The notes below the pieces were generated by a model. The model did not search any database. It saw nothing but the letters and a program-made list of their open reading frames with translations, and was not told the origin of the DNA. Of a DNA stretch of 64,000 bases, positions 47,763 to 56,551 are shown piece after piece; the first letter of the stretch is position 1, and each line of letters opens with the position of its first letter. The DNA comes from Cryomorpha sp963741985. GTDB lineage: Bacteria; Bacteroidota; Bacteroidia; Flavobacteriales_D; Cryomorphaceae. A program made the translations under genes and the position numbers. The DNA is taken from contig CAVUKD010000004.1 in the NCBI GenBank assembly GCA_963741985.1, forward strand, positions 496,001 to 560,000. Reading direction: 5' to 3'.

Positions 47763-48235
47763 GGTAATCTATTGTTAAGGTTTAAATCTTTTAAATTAAT
47801 CTGATTCTATTAAGGCATAATTTGTACCGCAGATTAACTTAAACGTTAAATCACTACTAACTGGAGTGTTATGACTTATGCCACGATATAAATTCTGGTA
47901 TTATTGCTGAATAAAGTATCAGTTTGGGTATTCAAACTGTGGAATAATGACCAATTCGATTCAAAATTGAAGAAAATGGAACAAAGAGAATGAATGGAGA
48001 ATTCCAGTTCATTATATGTAACTTTGCATTTTGAATATAATAATTTGATTGTCCGGTAAATTACCAAAATCTGTCTTAATGTTTTGGATTTTTCGAGGTC
48101 TTCTATATTAAAACACTTAATTTAATTGGAACGTTCAGAGGGATATCAGTATAAAGTTAACTGCTAATGATCTGAATATCATCAACCGAACATTGGTATT
48201 TTTTCGGATTTTTAAACGTATAAGTTTATCTAATA
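47763..48235. other. Divergent intergenic region (about 470 bp)
   Basis: Separates the PepSY-like gene (minus) from the PRiA4b-like gene (plus), so it must hold both promoters. No exact TAnnTTTG/TTG pair found. A 63-codon minus-strand frame at 47876-48067 has no gene-like features. Confidence 0.5.
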
Positions 48236-48772
48236 ATGAGAATTTTTCATTTTCGCATATTAATGGACAACTCCCCGGACGTATTTCGGGATATTGAAAT
48301 TCGCGAAAGCTCGACCTTTCTTGAATTACATGACACTATTATGAAAGCCTTTTCATTTTCAGGAATGGAAATGGCCTCTTTTTACGTAAGTAATGACGAC
48401 TGGGATAAAGGCGAAGAAATAGCGCTAATGGATATGATGGATGATATCGGTACCGAGCCGGTACGGGCCATGACTGATACTCTGCTTAGTGAAATAACTG
48501 ACAAAGAAGGGAGCAAAATGCTGTATCTATATGACTTTATGCGTATGTGGATCTTTTATGTGGAGTTGGTTTCCATCGTCGAAGAGCGTGAAGGAGCCGA
48601 ATACCCTAACGTGGTTCTGTTGGTGGGAAATGCACCATTAGAAAATTCCAAAAAGGAAGCTGGACCCATGCCATTCGAAACGAATGAAGATAACCCCATG
48701 TTCGATTCCGAATATGAACTGGGAGAGGATGAAGGAGGGTTTGAATCCTTCGATGATTCACTTGATTTTTAA
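48236..48772 (+). CDS. PRiA4b ORF-3-like protein
   Basis: 178 residues. Opens IFHFRILMDNSPDVFRDIEIRESSTFLELHDTIMKAFSF, the start of the plasmid pRiA4b ORF-3 family, then MASFYVSNDDWDKGEEI and YLYDFMRMWIFYVELV. The C-terminal 40 residues are strongly acidic (DEGGFESFDDSLDF). Chromosomal copies are widespread in Bacteroidota; function unknown. The next gene, miaA, starts 15 bp later, so the two are likely one operon. Confidence 0.85.
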   Translation: MRIFHFRILMDNSPDVFRDIEIRESSTFLELHDTIMKAFSFSGMEMASFYVSNDDWDKGEEIALMDMMDDIGTEPVRAMTDTLLSEITDKEGSKMLYLYDFMRMWIFYVELVSIVEEREGAEYPNVVLLVGNAPLENSKKEAGPMPFETNEDNPMFDSEYELGEDEGGFESFDDSLDF

Positions 48773-48786
48773 GGGATTTTTCCGGA

Positions 48787-49698
48787 TTGGAACCAGCGAA
48801 ATATGTCCTACCTGTAATTTGTGGCCCCACAGCAGCGGGCAAAACGGCTTGTGCAATTGCAGTCGCACAGAAATTTGATGGCGAAATTGTTTCTGCCGAT
48901 TCACGTCAGTTTTATAAGGGTATTGATATCGGAACCGCCAAACCCACCGTGGCTGAACAAGAAAGTATCAAGCATCATCTCATTGATTTTCTTTCTCTCG
49001 ATGAGAAATACACCGCCGGAAAATTTGAAACGGATGCAATGCGATTTATTTCTGACATTCACCACCGAAATAAATTACCAATCGTAGTTGGCGGTTCAGG
49101 AATGTACATAAAAGCCGTGGCCGAAGGACTTGACCCTCTACCTACGGATTCAGGGTTGAAAGCTGAAATACAAGCTTTTTATGACCGAAATGGCCTCACA
49201 GCTCTTCAAAACAGGTTGAAAAAGGCGGACCCAGAGTATTTTTGTAAAGTGGATGTTCAGAACCAAATGAGACTGATGCGCGCCATTGAAATTGTGGAAC
49301 TGACCGGAAAAAAAATTGAAGGTCTTCAATCCACGGATCCTAAAGACCGTCCATTCAGACCCGTGTTTATCGGACTAGATATACCGCGAAATAATCTCTA
49401 CAATCAAATAAACTGTCGGGTAGACAAAATGATTGAAGAAGGGCTGATCGAAGAAGCTCGAGATGTAATGAAATACCGTAATTGTCAGTCCCTTCAAACG
49501 GTCGGGTATAAGGAGCTCTTCCCTTATTTCGATGGAACATATGGTTTGGAGCGAGCTGTCGAACTTATTAAAAGAAACACACGGCGATATGCCAAAAGAC
49601 AATTGACCTGGCTCCGAAAGAATCCTTCAATACAGTGGTTTAAACCCACAGATTATCAAAGCATTATCAACCATATTCAGGAGGTAATTCAAACCTGA
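48787..49698 (+). CDS. miaA: tRNA dimethylallyltransferase
   Basis: 303 residues from a TTG start. P-loop GPTAAGKT (about 13-20), EIVSADSRQFYKGIDIGTAKPT, KLPIVVGGSGMYIKAVAEGL, and the C-terminal QTVGYKELFPYFDG with RRYAKRQLTWLRK: all diagnostic for MiaA. It adds the dimethylallyl group to A37 of tRNAs reading U-initial codons. Downstream of and close to the PRiA4b-like gene. Confidence 0.97.
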   Translation: MEPAKYVLPVICGPTAAGKTACAIAVAQKFDGEIVSADSRQFYKGIDIGTAKPTVAEQESIKHHLIDFLSLDEKYTAGKFETDAMRFISDIHHRNKLPIVVGGSGMYIKAVAEGLDPLPTDSGLKAEIQAFYDRNGLTALQNRLKKADPEYFCKVDVQNQMRLMRAIEIVELTGKKIEGLQSTDPKDRPFRPVFIGLDIPRNNLYNQINCRVDKMIEEGLIEEARDVMKYRNCQSLQTVGYKELFPYFDGTYGLERAVELIKRNTRRYAKRQLTWLRKNPSIQWFKPTDYQSIINHIQEVIQT

Positions 49699-49786
49699 AT
49701 TCGTCTGATTCACTTCTAGAGAAACCAACGTTGAAAACTTCCCTCTTTTCTGGTCTTTGCGGCTATGAGAAGCAAAAATATAGCCG

Positions 49787-49794
49787 TAAATTTG
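49787..49794 (+). promoter_or_regulatory. Possible -7 element before the TPR gene
   Basis: TAAATTTG (TAnnTTTG), 41 bases before the ATG. The nearest upstream TTG is about 27 bases away, longer than usual. Confidence 0.4.
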
Positions 49795-49835
49795 AACCTA
49801 TCACGTAAGAATGCTTATCAACTGACACGAAGAAT

Positions 49836-50180
49836 ATGGACATCATGAGTACGAACCGACAGGAGCTGATAGCTGAAATGTTGGAGAAAAATCCGGACGA
49901 TACTTTTCTGAACTACGCTGCTGCACTAGAGCACAAAAAGAATAATGAAATTAAAAAGGCCATTCGTATTTTTAAGAAAATTGTAAATCATGATCCGAAT
50001 TACCTTGCCACCTATTATCAACTTGGTAAGCTTCTGGAAGAAGTGGATAAAACAGATGAGGCTATTGAGGTGTATAAAACCGGAAGAGAATTGGCAAAGA
50101 AAACCAAGGATGTAAAAGCGGTGGGTGAATTATCGGAAGCTTTGATGATTTTGGACGCAGGCGATGGAATGGCCTGGTAG
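49836..50180 (+). CDS. Small TPR-repeat protein
   Basis: 114 residues, cytoplasmic (no signal). Two or three TPR helices pairs: DTFLNYAAALEHKKNNEIKKAIRIFKKIVNHDPNY then LATYYQLGKLLEEVDKTDEAIEVYKTGRELAKKTKD. A protein-interaction scaffold; the partner is not indicated. An alternative start is the ATG at 49845. Confidence 0.85.
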   Translation: MDIMSTNRQELIAEMLEKNPDDTFLNYAAALEHKKNNEIKKAIRIFKKIVNHDPNYLATYYQLGKLLEEVDKTDEAIEVYKTGRELAKKTKDVKAVGELSEALMILDAGDGMAW

Positions 50181-50201
50181 TATGTATTTTTCTCATTGAA
50201 C

Positions 50202-50227
50202 CACTTTTCTTTTCAAGTGTTTTTTTA
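50202..50227 (+). terminator. Weak terminator after the TPR gene
   Basis: CACTT (50202-50206) pairs with AAGTG (50215-50219), followed by a run of seven T. Short stem. Confidence 0.45.
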
Positions 50228-50271
50228 AAATATAGAGTAGTTTTCAACTTCATTTACCCACTCCATTCAGC

Positions 50272-50676
50272 GTGAGGGATATTTCTAAATTTGCTACCTT
50301 TTTAAGTGGAATCTTGGCATTCGTGCTCAGTTCAACCGCTATTCTTTTTTTAATTTTAGCCCTTTTGGTTCCTTCGTATCAGCAAAATGAAGTGAACACA
50401 TATTTTCTCATTGCGGGTATCATTTTAACCGGTATTGCCACTCTTTTTAGTGCTGGGCTAAACGTGTTTAAAAAGAATAAGCACAGAGGCGCAAATTTCC
50501 TAATCTTCGGTTCGGTACTTTTTATTGTGGCTTGTATTTTACCCGCTCTTCAGCTCATTGTTTCGATTCCAAATCCCAAAGTGAAAGTCCTGATTATCAT
50601 ATCTGCTCTGATTCTATATTTCCCTTTTGCATGGTTAATATTTTATCTTTGGCGGTTTAAGAAAACCAAGAAATAG
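50272..50676 (+). CDS. Four-helix membrane protein, unknown
   Basis: 134 residues from a GTG. Four hydrophobic segments (about 8-34, 42-64, 74-98 and 106-128) separated by short loops with basic patches (KKNKHRG; RFKKTKK at the end). I do not recognise the family. Followed by a 38-codon frame and the DUF3810 gene on the same strand. Confidence 0.7.
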   Translation: MRDISKFATFLSGILAFVLSSTAILFLILALLVPSYQQNEVNTYFLIAGIILTGIATLFSAGLNVFKKNKHRGANFLIFGSVLFIVACILPALQLIVSIPNPKVKVLIIISALILYFPFAWLIFYLWRFKKTKK

Positions 50677-50694
50677 ATACGCTTTAGCAGCGGA

Positions 50695-50811
50695 ATGAAA
50701 ACTTCAATTTACATAGTAATAGGTCTCATAATCATTGCTTGCTCCGGTTCCTTTATGCTTCAGGAAATGGGGATAAATTCGCATGGTGAAAATGGATTCA
50801 AATCTCAGTAA
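50695..50811 (+). CDS. Possible 38-residue membrane/lipoprotein peptide
   Basis: ATG at 50695, TAA at 50809. Reads KTSIYIVIGLIIIACSGSF then a hydrophilic tail; the IIIAC stretch resembles a lipobox. It fits between its neighbours (18 bp after one gene, 4 bp before the next). Too short to be sure. Confidence 0.4.
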   Translation: MKTSIYIVIGLIIIACSGSFMLQEMGINSHGENGFKSQ

Positions 50812-50814
50812 CCT

Positions 50815-51894
50815 GTGCGTTTAAAGCGATTTGCATTTCAAAATCCAGGGATTATTGCTTTTTTGACAGCGGTAATAATTCGGATTATTTTCGGTATTAA
50901 TCAGGAAATTTTTAATACCGTTTATTTCAATTTGCTGTTTCCGATTGTTCGAAATTTACAATCTGAATTGAGCCCGGTATGGATTATTCCGGGCTACTAT
51001 GTTTTGCTTATTTTGGGAATCGTATGGATTATTCTCCGGCTTCCGAGAAGTAAAAAAAAGTGGAGGCTGTTTTTAAAGCGGTTTGCCAATTTTGCCGGAG
51101 CTATTGTAGCTCTTTTTCTCTTTCTCTGGGGTTTCAATTATGCCAACGCGGGCTATGCTTCCCGTGCAGGACTTCCAGCTCTTCCGGATTCCTCTAATAT
51201 TGCCGCCCAATATGAAGCAGTGATGAATAGGGCATTGATGCACCGCAGTGAAATTCCGGAAATTGCTACTGTTCCAAGTGTCGAAAGTCTTCAGGAATGG
51301 CCATTGGATGCAGAAATAAACGAATGGGTTCAAGCCATTCTATTGCCGGAAGGCTACCCGGCCAAACCCAACATCCGGGTGCGCCATATACAGCCCGAAG
51401 GTACTTTGCGCCGCATAAATATCACCGGAATTTACAATCCTATTTCAGGAGAGGCGAATGTTGACTCAGGACTGCCACATCTTCTATTGATATTTACCAC
51501 GGCACACGAAATTGCTCATGCATATGGAGTTACGAGCGAAGCTGAGGCCAATTTTGTAGCCTATCTGGCATGTTTGAAAAGTAAAAATCCTGCCGCCCAA
51601 TACGCGGCGGAATATGCCTTGTGGCGGTATTTTGCGAATGAAATAAATATGCATTTCCCCGAAGATGTTCTTTTGGCACTTGCTGCGATAATTCCGGAGC
51701 CATTGCGCAAAGACCGTGAAGAAATACTCAAAACGTATTTTAAATACAAAGGCTATTTCCCAGAAGTGACGGATGCTATAAATGACACCTATTTGAAAAT
51801 TCAGGGGGTAAAATCAGGAACTGATGATTACAATGACTTTCTCAAATTGTACTTGCGCTGGAATCTTCAAAATCAGAAGTTGACCGAAAGATAA
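50815..51894 (+). CDS. DUF3810 family membrane protein with HEXXH motif
   Basis: 359 residues from a GTG. Three N-terminal helices (about 12-30, 55-75, 92-112), then a soluble domain with TTAHEIAHAYGV at about 228-240 and TSEAEANFVAYLAC just after, the zincin-like pattern (HEXXH with downstream Glu) that DUF3810 proteins carry. Whether it is an active metallopeptidase is not established. It shares a bidirectional terminator with the convergent anti-sigma gene. Confidence 0.88.
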   Translation: MRLKRFAFQNPGIIAFLTAVIIRIIFGINQEIFNTVYFNLLFPIVRNLQSELSPVWIIPGYYVLLILGIVWIILRLPRSKKKWRLFLKRFANFAGAIVALFLFLWGFNYANAGYASRAGLPALPDSSNIAAQYEAVMNRALMHRSEIPEIATVPSVESLQEWPLDAEINEWVQAILLPEGYPAKPNIRVRHIQPEGTLRRINITGIYNPISGEANVDSGLPHLLLIFTTAHEIAHAYGVTSEAEANFVAYLACLKSKNPAAQYAAEYALWRYFANEINMHFPEDVLLALAAIIPEPLRKDREEILKTYFKYKGYFPEVTDAINDTYLKIQGVKSGTDDYNDFLKLYLRWNLQNQKLTER

Positions 51895-51904
51895 TTTCAA
51901 AAGG

Positions 51905-51930
51905 AAGTGCAGCCCGATAGCTGCACTTTT
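51905..51930. terminator. Bidirectional terminator between DUF3810 and anti-sigma genes
   Basis: Stem AAGTGCAG 51905-51912 / CTGCACTT 51921-51928 with an 8-base loop; A/T tracts on both sides. Confidence 0.8.
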
Positions 51931-51951
51931 GAAATTTCTTTTTGGATTGTC

Positions 51952-53034
51952 TTAAAAAACAATGTTGATCGGCTGAAGTTTTTCGGTATACACTTTACCA
52001 TCCACACCCACGGCACGATAACTTACAAAATACTGGGCATCTGATCTTCCATGCAGAGCCAGATCGTAATTCCACGGTTCATTTACATTCTGTGTTTGGA
52101 ATACCACCTTTCCTTTTTCATCGTTAATAACCAAGTAAAAGGATTTGATATTCTTAGCCGATCCTACCTCATACGTATCATTTAGGCCATCTCCATTGGG
52201 AGAAAACGAGTTAGGTATATAAAAAGAAGATCCTTCTTTGACAGTAATTTGCATAAAATCCTGACTCATATCACCTTCGGTATTTGAAGCTGAAAGATTT
52301 ACCGTATACACACCAGGCTCTTCGAAAACTACTTCCGGTTCTTTGTCAAAAGATTCGGCTACTGAGCCAAATTCCCAATAATATCTCTGACTTGTACCAT
52401 CGTTGTGAAACTTAACACGAAGCGGTGCATATCCAACGGTTTTGCTCGCTGCAATTTTGGCTTTAACCGGGAACCCATTCGCAGAAGCAGGCGTTGCGCT
52501 TTTTTCTTTTGAGTCCTTGACCAAATTTCGGGCTTCTTGTGATTTCACTCCGTGCGAATCTATTTCGGAAAGTTCATTTTTGGTTATTGGCTGAAAATCG
52601 ATACTCTTTCGGCGGTTTTCGTTAGCCGCATGTGTGTTTGTATTCTCCGGATTAGAAATAACCTTGATGGTCGCACTGGGCGCGTCTTGCTTCAAAGGTT
52701 GATTTATATTCGCAGGGGCCTGACGATCCAAAGATATAGTATTCAGCTTTGCATTCTGTTGTTGAGAAACAATGGGAAGTTTTGTTTGTACTTCAGGCAC
52801 TGCAATTTGCGTAACTCCATGGTCGACTTCTCCGGTTCCATTGTTATAAATAGCAAGAGAAGCCAAGAGTACAACGCCAGCCACTAACCCTACAATAGGG
52901 CCGGCTGGAGAAATAGATGCTCCGGGTTTATCTACGATATTGGCTTTTATTGCATTCCACGATCCGGCCGGAACGGGTGCTTCGGCATTGCGAAGCTGTG
53001 CACCAATTTCTATTTCAAATTTATCTTTAATCAC
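51952..53034 (-). CDS. Putative anti-sigma factor with periplasmic PKD and CHU_C/T9SS-type C-terminus
   Basis: 360 residues. No signal peptide: a cytoplasmic N-terminus of about 45 residues (KFEIEIGAQLRNAEAPVPAGSWNAIK), one membrane helix (about 47-65, VGLVAGVVLLASLAIY), a long low-complexity linker, a PKD domain (about 192-275: GYAPLRVKFHNDGTSQRYYWEFG ... GVYTVNLSASN) and a C-terminal gliding-associated module (YIPNSFSPNGDGLNDTYEV ... KVVFQTQNVNEPW, ending INIVF). It overlaps the sigma-factor gene by 8 bp, the usual sigma/anti-sigma arrangement. The periplasmic end looks like a T9SS type B sorting domain, odd for a protein anchored in the inner membrane. Confidence 0.8.
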   Translation of the reverse strand: MIKDKFEIEIGAQLRNAEAPVPAGSWNAIKANIVDKPGASISPAGPIVGLVAGVVLLASLAIYNNGTGEVDHGVTQIAVPEVQTKLPIVSQQQNAKLNTISLDRQAPANINQPLKQDAPSATIKVISNPENTNTHAANENRRKSIDFQPITKNELSEIDSHGVKSQEARNLVKDSKEKSATPASANGFPVKAKIAASKTVGYAPLRVKFHNDGTSQRYYWEFGSVAESFDKEPEVVFEEPGVYTVNLSASNTEGDMSQDFMQITVKEGSSFYIPNSFSPNGDGLNDTYEVGSAKNIKSFYLVINDEKGKVVFQTQNVNEPWNYDLALHGRSDAQYFVSYRAVGVDGKVYTEKLQPINIVF

Positions 53035-53614
53035 TTACTGAATTTTTTAGTTCTTCTTCAATCAAATTTCGCATATACGCTTTTGCCTTTCGGTACTGCG
53101 TTTTTGAGGTACTTTCGGAAATCCCCATTTGCTCGGCAATTTCCTTATGACTGTATTCTTCGACCACATACATATTAAAAACGGTGCGGTAACCTGGAGG
53201 CATTTCCTGAATCAAATTAGTAAGGCGTGCATTTGACAATTTCGGTTGGTCATCGTCAAAGGGTTCAACATGGCCCTGGTTCTCAAGTTTAAACTCCACT
53301 TCATACTGCGAAACGTGATCGTTCTCACGTTTATTTTTGCGAATCTGGTCGAGTGCATTATTGACTATTGTGCGCCGGATCCATGCCCCCAGCGCTCCTT
53401 TTCCATTGTACTTTTCCAGCTTTTGAAAGACTTTTATGAATCCATCCTGAAACATATCCTCAGCCTCTTGATGGTCACTACCATACCTCAGACAAACTGC
53501 CATCATCTGACCGGAATATTTTTCAAACAGCCGCTTTTGCGCCTTTTCATTACCATTTACGCAAGCACGTGCCAACTGCAAGTCTTCCACTTCGCTATTT
53601 AATTCCTTTTTCAC
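53027..53614 (-). CDS. ECF-type RNA polymerase sigma factor
   Basis: 195 residues. Region 2: AQKRLFEKYSGQMMAVCLRYGSDHQEAEDMFQDGFIKVFQKL then GALGAWIRRTIVNNALDQIRK; region 4: YRTVFNMYVVEEYSHKEIAEQMGISESTSKTQYRKAKAYM. No region 3, as for group 4 (ECF) sigma factors. The next gene encodes its probable membrane anti-sigma factor, overlapping by 8 bp. Regulon unknown. Confidence 0.95.
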   Translation of the reverse strand: MKKELNSEVEDLQLARACVNGNEKAQKRLFEKYSGQMMAVCLRYGSDHQEAEDMFQDGFIKVFQKLEKYNGKGALGAWIRRTIVNNALDQIRKNKRENDHVSQYEVEFKLENQGHVEPFDDDQPKLSNARLTNLIQEMPPGYRTVFNMYVVEEYSHKEIAEQMGISESTSKTQYRKAKAYMRNLIEEELKNSVSD

Positions 53615-53735
53615 TATGACTCAGAAATTCCGCATAAGTTGTCTGTAGAACCATTTTCCAACTTTTCTTCTCATTTTCTTAAGGAATTTTATTTCCGGAA
53701 GGGATGCAGCACGCAATTTGGAATAAATGAAAGCC

Positions 53736-55007
53736 CTATCTAAATTTTTCGTAAGGCCTAATAATGAGACGTATATCTTTATTGTAATTAATGAAATTAT
53801 TGGCCCAGTTGAAAAAGACAACCACCTTATTTCTGAATCCTACAAGTGCCATGAGATGTACAATTAGCCAAATAACCCAAGCGAGTGTACCGTAGGCTTT
53901 CCAGTGCGGCAGATCAGCTACGGCACGGCTGCGGCCAATGGTTGCCAAGGATCCTTTGTCGTGATATTCAAAAGGCTTCATCTTTTTGCCTTTGAGCGAC
54001 GCTGAAATATTTCGCGCTAAGAGTCTTCCTTGCTGGATGGCGGGCTGAGCTACCTGCGGATGTCCTTTGGGGTATTTCGGTGTTTCCATGTAAGCAAGAT
54101 CGCCCAAAGCATAAAGTCCTTCGATGCCCTCCACTTCGTTGAATCGGTTTACTTTGAGTCGATTACCTTTCGCTTTCACTTCAGCGGGAATACCTGCGGG
54201 AGGCATGCATTCTACTCCTGCAGCCCAAATTAATGTTTGCGTTAGCATGGGTTTATCAGACGTTTTTATCGTCTTACCGTCATAATCTTCTACTTTGGTA
54301 TTTAGCCAGACACTTACTCCGAGCTGCTCAAGATATTCCTGTGCTTTTTGCGAACTTTTCTTCGACATAGGGGGCAGCACACGATCCATTCCCTCTACCA
54401 GGTGAATGCTCATGCGGCGGAAATCCAAATCGGGATAGTCGGTTGGCAGCACGTGTTTTTTTAATTCGGCAATGGCGCCGGCAAGCTCCACTCCTGTTGG
54501 ACCTGCACCCACAATAACTACATTCATAAGGCTCTCCCGTTCTTTGAGATCATCTGTGAGGAGTGCTGCTTCAAAATTTTGTAAAATCAGCGAGCGAATA
54601 TTCAGCGCCTCAGGTACCGTTTTCATTCCCATGGCACGTTCCTGTATGGCTTTGTTTCCAAAAAAATTCGTCTCGGTGCCTGTGGCAAGGATCAGATAAT
54701 CGTATTCTAATTCTCCAATTGTTGTTCGCAGACATTTCCTTTCGGGAAAAACTTCGAGAACCTCGGTCATCCGAAAATAAAAATTGGGAATCTCCTGAAT
54801 AATCTTTCGTAAGGGATAAGCGATACTGTCGGGCTCAAGCCCTGCGGTAGCTACCTGATAAAGAAGAGGCTGAAAAGTGTGATAATTATGTCGATCGATG
54901 AGAACGGTCTGGAACTTCTTTTGAGGTAAATGAAGGCCAAACTTAAGGCCGGCAAAACCGCCTCCCACAATGACAATTCGGGGGAGATTGGTATCTGAAA
55001 TATTCAT
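53736..55007 (-). CDS. ndh: Type II NADH dehydrogenase (NDH-2)
   Basis: 423 residues. FAD-binding IVIVGGGFAGLKFG (about 11-24), HTFQPLLYQVATAGL (the Q-site signature AGLEP region), NAD-binding VVIVGAGPTGVELAGAIAELK (about 165-185), and YALGDLAYME near 300. A C-terminal hydrophobic/amphipathic region (WVIWLIVHLMALVGFRNKVVVFFNW) anchors it to the membrane. It passes electrons from NADH to quinone without pumping protons. Single gene; a -7 element lies 19 bases upstream. Confidence 0.95.
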   Translation of the reverse strand: MNISDTNLPRIVIVGGGFAGLKFGLHLPQKKFQTVLIDRHNYHTFQPLLYQVATAGLEPDSIAYPLRKIIQEIPNFYFRMTEVLEVFPERKCLRTTIGELEYDYLILATGTETNFFGNKAIQERAMGMKTVPEALNIRSLILQNFEAALLTDDLKERESLMNVVIVGAGPTGVELAGAIAELKKHVLPTDYPDLDFRRMSIHLVEGMDRVLPPMSKKSSQKAQEYLEQLGVSVWLNTKVEDYDGKTIKTSDKPMLTQTLIWAAGVECMPPAGIPAEVKAKGNRLKVNRFNEVEGIEGLYALGDLAYMETPKYPKGHPQVAQPAIQQGRLLARNISASLKGKKMKPFEYHDKGSLATIGRSRAVADLPHWKAYGTLAWVIWLIVHLMALVGFRNKVVVFFNWANNFINYNKDIRLIIRPYEKFR

Positions 55008-55025
55008 AGACTAACTTTGAATGAG

Positions 55026-55033
55026 CAAAAATA
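55026..55033 (-). promoter_or_regulatory. -7 element upstream of NDH-2
   Basis: TATTTTTG on the minus strand fits TAnnTTTG, 19 bases from the ATG. No matching TTG found. Confidence 0.4.
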
Positions 55034-55250
55034 GGTATTTTAACCGGTGAGTTCCTTTTTTGATAAAAAATAGCGAGTTGTACGATGGAGGTTGGAGGAA
55101 AGCTGAAATGGACAGAAAGGTGCGACATTAGTTAAGTCGAAAAACCACCCTTAGAATGGTTTCACCTACTTTCGGGTCGACTCTGATTGAAGAATTACTT
55201 CACCTTATCTGCTTATATTTTTTCGTATGTGTTTCAAATTCGAAAATGAT

Positions 55251-55940
55251 TCAAATATGTCGCTTGTAAAACCGGAATATGGAAGCATTCGAAAATCCGA
55301 ACCAATACATAGCCGTAATTAGCGTAAAAAGAAATTGAAGTTTGAAGATACCAATCCGCCTGTATTTACGTGCCGAAGTGATTATTTCAGGTTTTAAAAT
55401 ATTAAATGTTCTTCTTTGCAACAGCTTCCGGCAGATATGTATATCTTCCATAATTTTATGATTTTCATTATATTTTCCGATTTCATTAAAACATTTTCGG
55501 GATACGAAAAGTCCCTGATCCCCTCCCCGGGCGATAATCCATTTAAATCGGGTAAACCAAGCAAAGGCGGACAGGAAACGACTCTTTATGTCGAATTTAA
55601 GTCGGAAGCATCCGGATTCAAATTTTTGCCGAAAGGCTTCTAAAATAAGGCGATCAAAATGTTGGGGTGGAATACTATCCATATGCAGAAAAAATAGAAA
55701 TTCAGCTTTTGAAACCGAAGCACCATGATTGCATTGTATTGCCCGTGAAGCTTTGTTTGCGAAGGTGTAACGGCAACCAAGATTTTGGACATATTCGCCG
55801 AATTCAGGTCTTTCAAGAGCATCGGTAAAAATCACTTCTACAGCGAACCGGTCGGCAATGTGTAAGAGTATTTTCGGAAGAAAAGTCTCCACTATTTCCA
55901 GCGAATCATTGCAAGGAATAATGATCGACAGCTTTTTCAA
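55251..55940 (-). CDS. Glycosyltransferase family 2, TIGR04283-type
   Basis: 229 residues. Starts KKLSIIIPCNDSLEIVETFLP; then ASRAIQCNHGASVSKAEFLFFLHMDSIPP (metal-binding HxD), RGGDQGLFVSRKCFNEIG, MEDIHICRKLLQRR and TSARKYRRIG. These features follow the TIGR04283 group, often paired with TIGR04282 proteins as here (4-bp overlap). C-terminal hydrophobic segment about 205-222. Some such pairs belong to arsenosugar clusters, but no ArsS-like gene is present, so the substrate is open. Confidence 0.85.
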   Translation of the reverse strand: MKKLSIIIPCNDSLEIVETFLPKILLHIADRFAVEVIFTDALERPEFGEYVQNLGCRYTFANKASRAIQCNHGASVSKAEFLFFLHMDSIPPQHFDRLILEAFRQKFESGCFRLKFDIKSRFLSAFAWFTRFKWIIARGGDQGLFVSRKCFNEIGKYNENHKIMEDIHICRKLLQRRTFNILKPEIITSARKYRRIGIFKLQFLFTLITAMYWFGFSNASIFRFYKRHI

Positions 55941-56551
55941 GCAAGATGCTTACGTAAAATGCCCAAATCTTTTTCTTCATCGACATCCGAAAGTGTGGGC
56001 AACAAACTGTAACTCAATTTCAATTTCTTTAAATCGAGGAGCGTGTCGAGGAAAACGTCGGGTGTAGACCAAATTTTATTTTTGAAAAGATGTGGATAAT
56101 GCCGATCCATTCCCAGAAGGTAGTAGCCACCATCCTCGGCAGGGCCAATTACTACGTTATTATCATTGAGAGCTGTAAAGGCATCTTCGATTATCGCTGA
56201 ATTAATTTCGATGCAATCTGAGCCAATGATTACCACTTTATCATAATTTTGGGCGAAAGCCTGACCAAATGCACGTTCCATACGCTCACCGAGATCCTTT
56301 CCTTTTTGGAGAAATTTTGGAAATTTATAGTAATCGAGGATATCAAAATCTTGTACTTTGTTGGAATAGAAGATCGCCTTATCGGCAAAAACCTTATCGG
56401 CAACCGCATGGGTATGCTCCAAAAGTTTCAGATAAATCATAAGTGCTTTTTCGTTGCCAATGGTTTTCGCGAGCCTTGTTTTCACTTTTCCCAACTCGGG
56501 GTTTTTGGCAAATATCATGAGTAAGCTATCGTGGTTCATATCGTTTTTCAT
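55937..56551 (-). CDS. TIGR04282-type (DUF2064) glycosyltransferase
   Basis: 204 residues. LLMIFAKNPELGKVKTRLAKTIG (nucleotide-binding start, about 10-32), VVIIGSDCIEI (DxD-like), NNVVIGPAEDGGYYLLGMDR: the DUF2064/TIGR04282 core. Overlaps the downstream family 2 gene by 4 bp and is overlapped by the rhodanese gene upstream by 26 bp, so the three are one operon. Confidence 0.9.
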   Translation of the reverse strand: MKNDMNHDSLLMIFAKNPELGKVKTRLAKTIGNEKALMIYLKLLEHTHAVADKVFADKAIFYSNKVQDFDILDYYKFPKFLQKGKDLGERMERAFGQAFAQNYDKVVIIGSDCIEINSAIIEDAFTALNDNNVVIGPAEDGGYYLLGMDRHYPHLFKNKIWSTPDVFLDTLLDLKKLKLSYSLLPTLSDVDEEKDLGILRKHLA

